From Toxotes chatareus (taxonomy: Eukaryota; Chordata; Actinopteri; Toxotidae): a stretch of DNA of 64,000 nucleotides. Of this stretch, positions 24,244 through 39,100 are shown in pieces. The DNA lies in NCBI GenBank assembly GCA_016801885.1, contig CM028902.1:21977580-22041579 (forward strand). The letters run 5' to 3'. A program made the position numbers and the translations under genes. The notes beneath the pieces were generated by a model. It did not search any database, was not told the origin of the DNA, and saw nothing but the letters and a program-made list of their open reading frames with translations. Positions within the stretch are counted from its first letter, which is position 1. The number at the start of each line of letters is the position of its first letter.

Positions 24244-27200
24244 GGAGAGGGTGAGACATGAGACAAAAAACTGGTTTGTCTTGTCCCACTACGCACGGAG
24301 GGGACTGCAAACAGGAGAGATTTGAGGGAAACTGAAAACTTTCCATCACTTGTTGTCCGATCAATCCCCACCCAATTCAGCTCTCACCTGTCCCTGTTTC
24401 TTCCCCGTGTGTAGACGGAGAAACAGAGAGACTTTGCATAAATCTCTTGAACACAGAGTTGACATTTACATGGCTCGCCCACTCTCATGTGTGACCGTGT
24501 GTCTGTTCTGTCTGTCCCGCGTTTATTTTTATTTTCACACAATTACAATTAAAGACGTTCTTCTCTCACACTGTTACTGTTGTCAACATGGTTTGACAGT
24601 GAGTGTAGCCTACACGTATTTTCACACATGCTATTTGCAGTTTGAGAAGTTGGTGTTTTTTTGAGCTGTTATCATCACAACATCCAGACAAAGTTATTTG
24701 CACTTCTTCCTTTTCTGGTTTCAAGTTCAACTTCAGCTTTTGACATGATCCAGCACTGAGGTCAGCGTGTCGCAGGGTGTATCAGAGGACAACCATGGAG
24801 TAAAACACTGACATTAGCAAACATGTTGAAAATTGGTTATTAACATAACATCATCATCACATTATTTTTTGAAAGATAAATGATGCTGTTGATATATAAC
24901 TCAGCCCTACTGAGGAAATCACACCCCAGCTCTGAGGTGTGAAGTGTTACTTTAGAGCTCTTGAGGCTCAGGTCAGCCCACTGACTGAGTCTCCAGGACT
25001 CTGAGTCACTAGGACATTCGCCCCTGCATAATTTGTCCTCCAGGTATGGCTGGAACACATAATGCTCACTCTTTCTTCTCACTTTCTCCTGTCACTTAAG
25101 CACCTTGGTCTAATAGCAAATGTCAAACGTAGCCCACATTTTGTTCTTTAATCATTGGCCTGCTGGCTTTAAATGACCTTTTCAACAAGTAGCCAAATGC
25201 CAGAGCAGTAACAAGATAAATCACCTTTAAGTCACACAGTGACTTCAAGGGTTATTTGGTTGTGCTCGGACTGCATCCAACAGAATTAATTAATTACAGA
25301 GGTAATATCATCATGTCAGATTTTGTAGAACAAATGGAAGTTTAACTTTTGTTTTGTGGTTTATAAATAATAACTTGGTTATTATATATTCATTCTGTTG
25401 TTCCCTCATGGACCAGCTGACAGTGGGACTTGGAATGTTATCAGACGTCACATAGTTTGCTCTGGAGGCACAAATCTTGGCACGTGCTGAGTCACTTTAT
25501 GTTCAGATTACAGGATTGTTGTGATGTGTCACCAATACGGTGCCTTTAATGTCATGAGGAAGAGGCACTTGATTCTTGTCTGAATACAGTTTCACTTTCT
25601 ATTATGGTCGAAAACAAGCTCCCCACGTGTAAATGTTGATGTGTGTGTGTGTGTGTATACGTTGTAGGACTGCAACTAGTGATCATTTTTGTTGTAGATG
25701 AAGCTGCAGATTATATTCTCAATTGATGTATGTGATTGTTTGGGCTATACAATGTCAGAAAAATAGTGAAAATAGCCCGTTACAGTTTTCTACAGCCCAG
25801 CTTGTCAGTGGTCAGTTTCTCTGATCAGCATACTGTGATATTTGACAAAGAAAACCAGCATCTTAAGAAGCTGAAGTTAAGGAATATTTGGTGTTTTTCT
25901 TGAAAAATAACCAAAATATAATAAATCGATTATCAAAATCTTTCTAAAGTAGACGATACGCATGTGTAGTTTGATCTGTGCTTTGTAATGATTTGGCCTT
26001 TTTAGCAGAAACACCTGATGGTCACATTATTGTTATAATAGGCAAACTACAGCCATAGTATAATATTGGTCTGGCCATTGCCCCTTTAAACCATATTTAA
26101 AAGGGCAACATGCTCAGACTACTCCTTTGTGCTGTTACAGTGTGACTTTAATCAGATGCCATTTGGGCATAATGATGATGAATCTTTTGCCTGTTTTGCT
26201 ATTCAAATTTCACGTGTAGATGGATGATAAAAAGCTAATGTGGTCTTTTCGAAACAGCAGGGGCCAGAGCAAGCCATAATAATGTAGCACCCTAGTCCCA
26301 TTCTTTAAGGGAAGACCTGTCACCCAAAGGGTTAAGCCCTAACAAGCAGAGGGAGATGCAGTCTACAGTTTTCAGTGTCTTAGGGGAAGCTGCCCTCCAG
26401 TGCTCTGCCACACAGGACAAAATGTTTGAACTGACTATAAGCATGGTATCTAGAGATCTTGGCAGACAAACAAATTACATAGCTTATACAACACTTTGTT
26501 TGAGGTTGCCCGAGAAGGAGATTAAGGGGGAGATTAGAAGATGGTATAGAAGTCAGCATGCACACATCCTTTACTGAAAAAGGGAATCTGGGATTTTTCT
26601 GTCCACTATTTCTTTGTTTGAATTTATCTTCCGGCTCAAGATTTTGCCTGCTCACCTAAACAAGGAACAAGGGTCATGATTTCCCAAATGCATCGCTTAA
26701 GAAATTCTTTGTAGCAATATATATATATATGTATACCAGAGAAGAGGGTCTACTGGAAATGAATCTGCAGGTGCTGAAAGGGGACAAGACTGTAGCTTCT
26801 AGAGTGTGTGTGTGTGTTCGTGGGCGAGGGCTTACATGTATGTGTGTTTGGGAGCAGGTTTACAATCAAACAGAGGTGCTGTTTACACCGTCAACAAATC
26901 AAACTGGTTTGTATTAGATGCTGATTACTTCTGTTCGGAAATGGTGTTTGTTGGTGCTTTACCCCAGTGAAAAAACAGAAATTGGCACAGCTTTCCCTTA
27001 ACTAAACAGACCAAGTTTACTATATAAATTATTGCTCATCTGTTTTCTCTGTCACTTATGTCCCTTCCTTTTATGTTACGTCATGTGGTATTTGTGTTAA
27101 AGACACCTGATTTGTGCTAGGACTTCACAGTATGACCTTGTGTACAAGAAATTATACAGTTCTTGTATAATTTGCTCTGGCCCCTACAGTTTTGAAAGCC

Positions 27201-30200
27201 ACCTTGATTCAACACACAAATAAAAGAATGAGACCTAAGGAAATGCAGATGTAGTAAATAGAAAACCCAAGGGAAAGTCATCACAGTAGTAGATACACTG
27301 TTGTCCAGAGTTGATCAGCAGGACTGGAATTAGACAGATCAATACCTGCTCTCTCTACACATATTGTACAAAATAATATGGGACAACATACAAAACAGTA
27401 TAGGAGATCTGTCTGTGCAAGTTCTCATTCATCCAGGTCAGGTGGGCGACAGCAGGTGTCTTAGACCACCCCCTCTGTTCAGTGATGGATGTTCTGTTTT
27501 AACATAGATGTCCATCTACGTCAAAACAGAACATCACGTTTCGTTTTTTTTTTTTTTTTTGTTAGAGCCTCCATATCAGGTATGGGCCCACGTCTTTCAA
27601 ACTCCACAGCCCAGTTTATAACACTGTTTGTCTGTTAAAATTTTGCTGTGAACAAGCTGAGACAAACCTGACGACAAAATGATGAGGTGATGAGGGTTAT
27701 TTTTTCAAACTTGACAAAGCTCTTCCAGAGCCACAGGGGGACACTGTACTGTACAGGTGTTTTTGTAGGCTGAGCAGTGGTCCCGCTGATTTCTAAACTG
27801 CTCTTCATGAGTAAAATCATTGCTGTTCCCTTTTTATCAAGCAAGAAAATACAAATAGATCTCCTTATCAGTTGGCATTTAGCAAAGTATTCAGGCTGGG
27901 ATCAGGGACAAAAAAGATTTAAAATATGGACAGGAGAAGTGCAGTGTAAAAGAACCACAGACATGAATGAGACGAAAATTTCAGTATAGTACTGGAGCTG
28001 TTTAAGGTGTTTTGGCAATATTGGTCCTAAAGTAAAAAATTCATGTGGAGTCTGTCATGAAATGTACCTCCAGCATCTGTCCAAGCCCCAGATTAATGGC
28101 ATGTGCAGACATTTTTCATTGTAGCTGTAGTAAAGACGGAACTGCTTATCCCCTTGATCAGTGTGTCACTAATGGGTGCACCTTTGTTTGCTCTGTGTTT
28201 CTGCTTTTAAGATGGAATTGAACCAGCATGGTTTATCTGCCTCTGAACATGTTGTGGAAATACCCTGTTCAACACTCACTGACACTGTCTTCCACTTTCT
28301 CTGGGTCACTTTGTCTCTCTGTCTCTTTCCATACGTGGTGGACTTGGAATCTAAACAAATTCAACAGGGCAAAGGGCAGAGGCAGTCGAATGTATGCACT
28401 AATGTATGGGAGAATGTAGCTGGGTAGTCAGGAACTTGGGAGGATAGTACACATATTGTTAAATGAGTGAATTACAAATAAGTGAGTGTGCGTGAATGAA
28501 TGAATGAACAACAGAGATAGAATGGAAAACCTCAGCTGAATTGGAAGTGAGTAGAGCAGTTTTTAAAAAATAGAATAAAAGAGACAGACATTAAACAGTT
28601 AAGCAAGATAAGGAAAATGTGAATTTGAAGCCAAATCTAGCACAGCGATAAAAAAAGAAAACAGTGTAATAAGAGTGGGAGCTGGTAGAGCAGAGCGGTC
28701 ATGGTGCTGGGTGCTCATAAGTTTGTGGATGGAATGCTGCAGGGCGAGCGGGTCGCACTGGCGGAGCGCTGGAATGCAGACTTTCATCTGCATGGATCTT
28801 TCTCTGCTCAATGATGTGATTGTCTTTCATCAGAGGGCACAGGGAGGGGGTGGGGGGTGGGGGGCAGAGGAGGGATTTAGTAGAATGTTAACATTAAGTT
28901 CAATATTAACACCTGCTAAGTACCAGATGTTGGTACAGTTTAAACTGTGTTATTTATTAAAGACTTTGTCCCTGCAGGTAAATATAGACTCTCACCAAAT
29001 ATGAGATAATCACATCAAAGCAAATTCATGGCACAGTATTTACTAATATCCTGGTCAGTGCTTTGTCCGTTACCTTTCAGCTCCACTGTGTCTCCAGTGG
29101 CCGTGTCATTTCCCCACAAGCTGTTCAGGTGAACCACCTCTTTTACAACTCATAAGAGCTGCTCTGAGTTTGTCACCGTGGTGATACATTACCCGGCACA
29201 TTGTTTATCTTTGCTACCATAGAGACTGCCGACACGGCAATTAGCACTCAGGTGCAGGCCTCAGGTGGCTCCCGTCATCGCCACGGTAACACCTGGAAAA
29301 GAGAGAGGGCGAGGCGGAGGGAAACTACATGGACAGTCAGAGGGGATGGAGATGAGCATATGGTTGAAAGGTGCAATTGATTTGGGCCAAGGTCTCACTG
29401 GGGTGCTGCTGAAGCCGTTCATATTTTCTCATTCTCGTTGTTTGTGTTGAGCTGAGTCCAGAGGTGGTAATTTTTACCTCCAGTTCATTTTCTGGTGGTA
29501 TTGTTCATCAGCCTGTTGTGATCCCACAGGGTGCGTGCTTGGCTTGAGAGGAATGTTCATAGAGAAAAGAACAGGCGAGAGTATGTAAGATTGAATTTCA
29601 GCTTAACTTCCTTAAAATATTATATCTTGTACATCCTGTATTACAGAACAACTTTTGTGATAAATAAGGGGGGGGGGGCTTTTGTACAAAATAAATATTA
29701 CAGTCAAATTAAAAACATTGTGTAAAGGAGGTGGGCTAGTGCTTTGTATGTGTGCTTGTAGTCTGCAATATCGGTCTGTAAAATTCCTCACTTCTTTCAT
29801 TTGTTCATTCACCCCACCTCGTTCTTTATTCCATTATGCATCTGTCCATCATGGTGGGGCTGTGTGTATACAGTATTTGTGGATGCAGTAGGTTGGCTCA
29901 AAGCCCAGGGGGAAACCCAACAAACAAACACACACACACGCATACACAGACACACACACACGCATACACAGACACACACACACTCAGAGGTGTGTTGTTG
30001 CAGAAAAACAAACGGTCTCAGACGAAGGGGGAGGAGATGGAAATAAAGGCAGCCCGAAGACGTTCAGCAGAACTATAGGGGTTGTGTGTTCTGCTGTGGA
30101 TATTTTGCATACAGTATAACATGGGTGCTGGTCAAACTCTGGCTAAGGTCTTTAGATGAAGCTTTGTCTTTTTAAGAGCAGCGTGAACTTTTGTGCATGT

Positions 30201-30271
30201 CCTCTCCCTGTGAAACTTCTCAGCGTCAGGTGAAAAGAGTCAGCTGACAGTGATGCACAGTTGGAACTGGA

Positions 30272-30342
<71 letters not shown>

Positions 30343-31395
30343 GACCTGGGGAACTAGCTCCTGTCTTTGGCTCCCTGCTGGTGTTTCCCTTTCTTATTAC
30401 ACTCAGTGTCATATTACACACCAATAGATTGAATTTTTCATATAGTCACATTTGAAGACTGAGAGTGTGGGTAAAAATAAAAAGAAAAGCTGTTACAGTC
30501 CATCCCTCTGTTGGCCTGGGGAAAGTGCAGATGGTGATAGTCGGTTTCAGACTGTACATTGTCAGCTTTAATATCGTACAGGTAAAATTTAATATAATTA
30601 GCGCCTGTAAATTTTAGCCCTGTACTGTAAATGGGAGTAGAGATATGTCATCACCTTGCATCATCTATATCCACCTCTGTTGTGATTTTAAAATGCAGAA
30701 CAACGAAAAAGAAGCCTCTTCTTTATAGTCACAGATGCGTAATAAAAATTCTGTTAATACATCCATGGCTCTAGAGGTGCAAGGTAGGAAGAACTATTTT
30801 GCTTTTGGTTTCTGGGTCATTTGTTGACCTATAACACTGTGTTCCGTTAACAAATTCACCAGCGAAGTGTTTTGAACTTGCTTTGGCATGTCTGACTGGC
30901 CTCATGGGTATTGAAGTACATGGACAAAACATGATTGTTACTTTATTTATGAGAGTCCTGTGTTTCTATATTAAATAATATGGAGGATATTGTAAAAAGA
31001 GCACCGTCAGTTACAGTCACACCATTCATGTGTATGTGTATTTGTCTCTTACTGGCCACGGTGCCTAAAGGAAACAAGGACAGGCTGTTTAGCAGACCTA
31101 TGCAGGAGAAACTGTTCTTTCTGTGTTGAATTCCTGTGGGCGCTCAGTGAGGTTAATTCATTATTAATTGCCCCTTTACATTGAGTTGTTGATCTTGAAG
31201 TCTTTCAAATCAGAGGTCAGTTTTACTGAGTATCTTGTTTTATGTCAGTTTTCATCAATGACAAAAAAAAAAAAAAAAGTGTTCAGAATGTAGGAGCACT
31301 GTTTATATGGCACTTAGCTCAGCGGCTACTGTCTGTATGGTAACGTGACACCTTCTGCACAAACTGGGTAGCTACACAAAGCCTCAGATTCTTCT

Positions 31396-31426
<31 letters not shown>

Positions 31427-33130
31427 CAGGTACAGAGAAAGAGAGAGCGAGCAAGGGTGGAATCTTGAGTCCTGGTCCTGGTCATTCAGGTCTGACTGGT
31501 TTTTGTAGTTAGTGGGACACGATTGATTTTGTTATCTATATTAACATAATTCCTGAACCTGAACCCTAAAACTGAGCCTTAACCCTCAAACAGCCATTTA
31601 AACGTGTGGGGTCCAGCATTTTGTTTCCTGCAGAGTTTTTTGGGGGGGGCTTCTGGTGTCAGGAATCCACCTGTTATCACTATAATCCATCTTTTCCATC
31701 CTCATTTCTCTGGTCGTGTCCTTGTGTTAAATAACAGTCACACACCTACACTGGGTGTGTCCTTTTCTGCCTGGATTGGATTTCTCTGATACCAGATTGA
31801 TTCAGAGTTGAACTAAAGGCTTTGGCAGTCAAACAGCAGCGCCACTGTAACACAACATGGATATGACTTGTATTGTGGATGGGTTGCACCGTAGGAGACA
31901 CGAGTATGACTATGTGCTGTGCATCCATTGTATATCTGAGGTATTGTTTACTCTCTGTCATTTACCTTGTGAAAGAGATAGATGACAGAAGGGTTTGTAT
32001 ATGGACTATGCCAGCTGGCACATCTATTACAAATTGGTCAGGCCAGTGAACAGGAGGTGATTGTCGTGCTGAAATCGTGTTTGTATATTCTGTTATTTAC
32101 CTTGTGGCAGTGAATGACATTTGCTTTGAGGAGAAGGTTTGCACTGGAAACGGTTTTCTTAGATGAGATTATAAATTTGTCAAGCGTTACGCAAAAAAGG
32201 GAACGTTACCGAGGCTCTCTGCAACCTGCTTCATACTGTCTCCACTGTCAACAGCCTCAGCAGGCACTGGAAAAATAGGGGGGTTAATTGAAAAATTACT
32301 TTACCAGAACCTGTGATAGCTATTCATGTGATAATCATAACAACCATTGCACTCTTCTCTCTGTGACCCACTAAGACATCTACACACGCTCCACGGAGCA
32401 GCCCGCACATGTCACCAGACCATAGGTTTGGCCTCATTGATCCTAATGCGGGCGAGTGGTTGGCTAATTTGGGAGCGGTGAAATATTTTAGCTTTGTGCA
32501 AATGTGCTGTTGTGCAATGACATGAATACCAGATGAAGATATGATTATGTCTGTGGCTGAATATAAGGAAAGGAGAGGTGTGTGTGTGTGTGTGTGTTTC
32601 TATCTGTCCCTCATCTAGCTGAGTGTGAGCCATGAGAGCATTCAACCTTTACACACAATCATGTGATCTTCCTGCTGACACTGATGTCATTGTTATCAAA
32701 TCTGGATAGCACAGCATGGCAGTAATGTATAATTGAGTAACAAATTAACAGTGTGATCTCAAGTTTTCATGCCTGTGGTGTTCTTGATTTAGCTTTTTTT
32801 TCCCACTACCTCTAACTGACACATGGAGCTGCTTAATGTAGTAAATCTTTATGCCTGTTATCAGTGTATTTGGCTATCAGCACTTTCATCAGTGTTTTAG
32901 TAAGAGCTGATAAGAATGAACACAAAATATGTAGAGGTTGGTTACAACCAGACCATGTCTTAAACCTAGATGAGATAATAAAGCCTTCCTGTTGTATTGC
33001 CACATGGTTTTAAGGATTTAATATGTCAAATAGATTTATAACATATCAGTCACTACTGATGGGTTAGTAAATAAACAGTTTTCTGTTTGATTTTTCTGTA
33101 AAATGTATGACTGATCGATGTATAACACGT

Positions 33131-33181
<51 letters not shown>

Positions 33182-36100
33182 ATGGCCTTTAGAGTGTTAT
33201 CGAACTTTCCTCAGTGTTACTGAACTTTAACCCTGCTCTTTCCACATGCATCCTGCCAGGGAACCGCTGCTGACACACCCTGACAAATATGCACAGCATA
33301 ATTTTACATAACGAGATAATAGCAGATGTAAAAGTATTATTTTAATGATAACTACTGACACATCAGGGTTTTTTTTTTTTATCAGTTTTATGCAGGTTTC
33401 ACTCCTTTGTCCTCTCCTAACACATCCTGACACGTTGCATCCCACTTGGGTCATGCATAGTGAATCAGCGATAAAATGAACACTCTCTGTTAATGCATCT
33501 TATTGTAGATGTATGGATAGTTTTGGCACACCAGACCTGCCTGAAGTGAAACTGATGGTCCACTTATGATTACACAAGTTTGGAGTATGTAACCCCTTAT
33601 CATGAAAGGACAGAGTGAATGCATATCAATACACGTGAGACTAAATGTTTTTGGTGTTGAGCCAGCGTCACTCTTTCAAAGCAGTCATATCAGTACAGGA
33701 GTGATAAACCGCGTCAGCCTCCTCAGGTTGACTGACTGACCGACCCTTCTCATCTGCTATGTAACCGGAGACCAGAGGGTTTATGAAAGCTTTTCCTAGC
33801 ACCAGGGTCACCTGCTGCTGCCTTTGTATGTTTACTAAAATCCAAGAGGAATCCTGAACTATACTGCTTTAGTCTGTTTGCAGCATTGATTGTTATGCAG
33901 AAGGAAGCCAGGATTAAAGTTACTCAATAGTGGTAATTAACCAGAAATGCTGGTTTTGGCACACAATGCAGCAATGTAGGGACAATGTTAAATGGGCAGT
34001 ATTACCCCGAGGAAGAAATAGAATTTGTAACTGAGACAAAATTAGTGTCAGTATGGGAGATGTTTTTTGGATTACAAATATTGTATTGATTTTAGGGAAA
34101 TAAAGGTCAGAGTTAAGCGACTGCCTCGCTTCAGCCTGTGCACCAGTCGTCATTTGTTGATCATCTCAACTCCACAAACCAACCACGACCAAGTCTGCTT
34201 ACATAGTGGCAGCCCAGAGGGCAACACCAGCTCAACCTTTGCCCTACACACCATTTCTCCACCCTTAGCCCCTATGATGAGTCATAAACAGCACAGTAAA
34301 ACAGTGCAATGAACGAAAGACACACACACACACACACACTTAAGAGAAAGTAATCGCAGTTATGGAGGTGGAATAAAATCTGCTTAATTCAAACTTACCA
34401 ACTTCTTAAGCCAAACAACATCAAACAGCTCCTAAATTCATGTTAATTGTTCAGGGAGTGAAATGATTCACAGTGTAACCTGCAATCATCAGTGTTATAA
34501 GTCAGTGTTTTCAGTGAGGTAGTTTTGTTTGTGCTGTGCATAATTTAGATAATACATTTGCTGTATTTGCTGTATTAGATTATATAGACATATATACATA
34601 CATATATGTATATTTTACATTGTATTATATTGAAATCTGAAAAAAATTAATTGGTTGTTTTAATTGGCTGACTGTTGTTAATCGTAAAGGCACAATGAAG
34701 GGATCCTGGATGATGTTTATGCTTATAACTAAAACACAAGTTTGATATTTAGTGGATGACAAAGGTGTTACACTGAAATGCTGATTCACAGATGAAAACG
34801 TTGCATAAGGTCCTTCCCTGTAGTTAAGGCCCCATTTACACTTATCATTTCGAGTTTGCCCGTCCTCTAGATAAACACAGAATCCTCCAGAGCCTGTGGG
34901 GCAACCTCGGGCAGTTCTTATAAACCCTGTTAGCTACCCCACTCGGTCCTGGGGCTGAGCTTGCTCTTGCCTTCATGACCACGTGGGTCTGGGGGTTTGC
35001 GGCACTGTCGGGTGACTATGGAGCGGTGTCTCACCAGGTGTAGTTCCTGAGTACTCTGTCACTTGCAGGACGTGGATCTTCGGGCCACACAGGTTCTTAC
35101 ACACCTTGCCACAAACTCATTCTGTCGTCTTTGTCACATTTCTGTATCTGTGTGTCAGTGTCCTTCGGTCCATCTGAATGAGATCCTCTTCCATGAATTA
35201 ACTGTAATTGCAGTCTGGATCACTGCCCATATTTAGCTGCTTCTTTGTACGTGTCCTTAACTGTTGAAGCACCAACTGGTTGTCCGTCATACTAACCTAA
35301 ATTGTCACATCTCAGGGACCTTTTGTCTCATTGTGATCAGAACCAAACTGTCCCTTGTTGTCCTCTGCCCTCAAAATTTTTGCTTTATTCCTCTTCACAA
35401 CATTCATTTAACTCATCCACCCTCATTGTCTTCCCTCCTCCTCCTCTTCTCCCTGCAGAGACTGAGTATAGTTTCTGTGTTGTGATGGTACCAGGGCACA
35501 TCGCCACCTCACTCTAACCATCTCCTTTGTTTTTTGTCTGTATCTCTTTTATATTTGTCGTCCTACAGGGACAGAGCCCTCTTATGTTATACTTCTTAAG
35601 CTTGTTCTCTTCTGTAAAATAAGATTATTCGGCCTCACTGCATGTTTTAACAGGCCAATTTGAAGTGTTTTCATTCAATTGTGATATATATCGCAATATT
35701 GATTCAGAAATGTGGTTGCCTGGTAATAATCTTAAACTCTTTTTTGCAGTTTTAAATGTAATTTGTGACTGAATATTGTGTAAGGCCACTGAATGCTTTA
35801 ACCACACTATAATAAGGCGTGACGAAAGGTCTCAGAAGTGTCTCTCCTCAGTATAATGCAGTCAATTGGTGTCATTCTTGACATGACAATGAGCTGGCAT
35901 GGGGCGAGAGCAATGTCAACAGCACAGGCATACCACCCATTGTCTCAGCTCAGCCCTGAGCAGTGTACACAAGCACTCCTGGATTGACAGAAAAACAAAT
36001 GAAGGCCAACTCTGAGTTACTGAACTCTCTCCTCCTGCTTTCAGTGTTTACTTAACAATATGCAATTTAACTTCCATTAATTTGTTCTTTATCCCTCTGG

Positions 36101-39100
36101 CTTTACATTTAGGCTATAGTATAGAAAATGTGTTCGAGCAGGTGACTGAAACCGAGCTGATAGCAGCACGAAAGCTAGACTTAAAGAAAAAGACAGTGAG
36201 ATGGAGAGTAGTGTGAGCAAGAGAGGACAGGGGAATGGGGGTTACCTAAGTCCTCACCTCCCTTGGACACTGTTGATAGGTTGCCATGGCAGTCTTTACC
36301 TGAGTTACGACACCTTTAGTTACCTTTATACAACATGCAAGCAGTGTCACAGAACAGCTGTAGTGCTCAATTTAACCAAATCTAATGGAAATCACCATAG
36401 ATTTTAACACAAGCATTAATGATTTAAATTACATTATGAATACACGGTCCTGCTTGGAAAACACAATTACAGAGTGTGGACAAAATAACATTTACTGTGA
36501 AATCCAACGTAGTTTGTGTCCAACTCATAATTTCATTTTTTGATTGTAAATTTTGAGACTGTAATTTGTGGAGTTACATCCATCAAGCAACCATCATTTT
36601 AAGAGTACTTCAGTTAGTGTTCAGTTTTTTGGTCTGATTCAAAAAGTACGAATTCCCATAGTCTATGAGACTGCTGTTCCTTTTTGGTTATGCAATTGTT
36701 CTGTTCAGCATATGTCATCACAGATTTTTTGATATGATGGTTGAGTTGGGCCGACTTTAGAGCTGTTACTCAAAGGTTAATGCTCTTCATCATGTTTCTC
36801 TGAACTTCCTCTCATCCTGGCAGTTAAAGGCTAAAGGCTGCAGCACCGCTAACACAAATGTGTTTAAAAGCACCTGAAAAAATACTCTGCTTTTGTCAAC
36901 GTGCATATTTCCAGGTTGTATTTAGAAAAGGTGGTGAGCACAAATATATCAACTGAACTGCAGAAAACACGTAGTATTAACTTTGGTATAACAATGTCAC
37001 ATGTCTTTGGTTCTGCATTTTACCCCATGAAATAGATAACTGAAAACCTCACAGTGATGTGCTGGCTGAGTGACAAGTTTTTTTAAATCAAAATGAGAAA
37101 ACAAAGGCTGTAAAAAACAAAACTGCAAAATGTATTTTCCATTACAAATAACCGTAGACCTAATAAGGGCTGCAACAAATGTTTTTCATTTTTGAGTCAT
37201 AAATATCTGTATATTTATCTGTATCTATCTGTCTATCTATCTATACTCTGAATAGGGCTATTTTGCATGATTATGTATTTTACGGCCTTATTTGGTCTTA
37301 TTTGAATGAATAACTTACTTGTATTGCTGTTTTACTTACTTAAACATTTCAGTACACCTTCCACCATCGTGCGTTCCTCCTTTGTACAAATATTGACTTC
37401 CTGCCAACAGATTGTCAAGTATCAGGTGTGCTATTTAAAACAAAAAAAATCACAGAAATCACTTGTTACACAAATCACAACAAACGCTGTGTTATTATAA
37501 ACTATACTTTTATAGACATACATCATCTTGGAGGGTGAGAGAGACCTAAACCAAACAGTGCACCTTGGTTTTTCTGCCATATCACAGTCTTTTATATTGT
37601 TCAAAGGTGAAGTTGTATAACTATAAATGGAAATTCTCACAAAGGCCGTTGTTGAATTACTTCCTGACTCGGTGATTCCTGGCCAGGTTTGTGACTGCAT
37701 CAAAACTTTGGTGCCACAATAGGTGAATAGATTGATGAACACCATGTACGCATGGTGCTGTGGCTTTGAATTTTCCTAATGAGATTTGTTTCTTTTCAGC
37801 CAACTCACCTTTGTACGAGCCACTACAAACTAAAAATAATCTCTGTGTAAATAATATGTAAAACTTAATCAGATGCTGAAAGTTCATGTGCACCTAGTTA
37901 TTGTATGCTACAGAGGTGGCCTTTGCCAGCTGCCACATGATACCTTCAAAGGCAGATGCAAAGCCTTAATGGCTTTAGGGGTTGACACGTTTTTAGTGTC
38001 TGTGTTTGTTATCTTGAAATGTGAATATTGCTCCCAGTTTAGTTAAGATTTAGCCCCAGTTAAACCTTCTGTAGTCAAACTTTTACATCAGCTAGTACAA
38101 TCAGCAGACTTTTCTCTCCTAAAGTGTAATTGAAAAAAGGGTGAAAGAATAAAATTGTGAAGCAAAAGTTTGCCCCAAGCTACCAGGAGTGGTTCAATAG
38201 CAGACGCTGCCACGTTTGAATTCCTCATACATGGTAAACAGGAGAATTCCTGTCCTGACCTCAAAATTGTCTGTATAGCCAGCGAACAATACATAGTCCT
38301 ACCATTGTAGCTGGTGGTATTTGCTCTGTTAGGGGGGGATATGTCACATTCCTCCCATAACTATCAGGTTATGGGAGACTTGTGCCACAGTTGCTAGTCT
38401 GTTGGTTCGGACCAGATGGAACTGCCTTTGTTGAGAATTGATGAGGTACTGGTTCGTGGTCTGTCCCTCCTCGGATCACTTTCAGTAGGTGTCACTGCTG
38501 ACCAGGATCACCTCATCTGCCTTGCAGTTTTAGAGATGCTCCAACATAGTCATCTGGCCGTACGAATTTTGCATTCGCGTTGACTACGAGAACTGACTGT
38601 TCACCTACTGTCTAATATATCCCACCCTTGACATGGGACATTTGTCTGAGGTAATTTGCGTGGTCATAGAGTGGTTCTAATGTTTTGGCTCATCTGTGTG
38701 CGGTATATATGTATTGTTTTGATAAATCAATTCATTGTTTAGTCCATAAAATATAATAGATGGAAAAAATTGCTCTCACACGTTCCCGGAGATCATTGTG
38801 TCACACTCCAACTGTTTATTTTGTCTTAAAATAGTTAGAAAACCCAAAGGAGTTCAGTTTATGTTCATATAGAGAAAAGCTGCAGATCTTTCAAATGTTT
38901 GCAATTTAATTGATCACTTTTTAATTTTGAAAAATTAAAAAAGTGGTCTGGAAAGATAAAGAGGAGAGTAAACAACATTTTGTACAAGTTACTATCAAAT
39001 GTTTTGGGGATGTGACTCTGCTAGAGCCTCCGTGAATCAGCAGATTCAACCGATCTGTCCTTTCAAAGTTCTGCTTTCAGTGCATTGCATTTTTGAAGAA

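Noticed and set aside
29929..29985. Regularly spaced repeat that could suggest an array
   Set aside because: It is a CA-rich minisatellite with two copies; CRISPR arrays are not expected in a vertebrate nuclear genome.
34830..35240. Stretch of higher GC in fa2h intron 1 that could be an old coding insert
   Set aside because: No frame is long, and no protein family was recognised on either strand.
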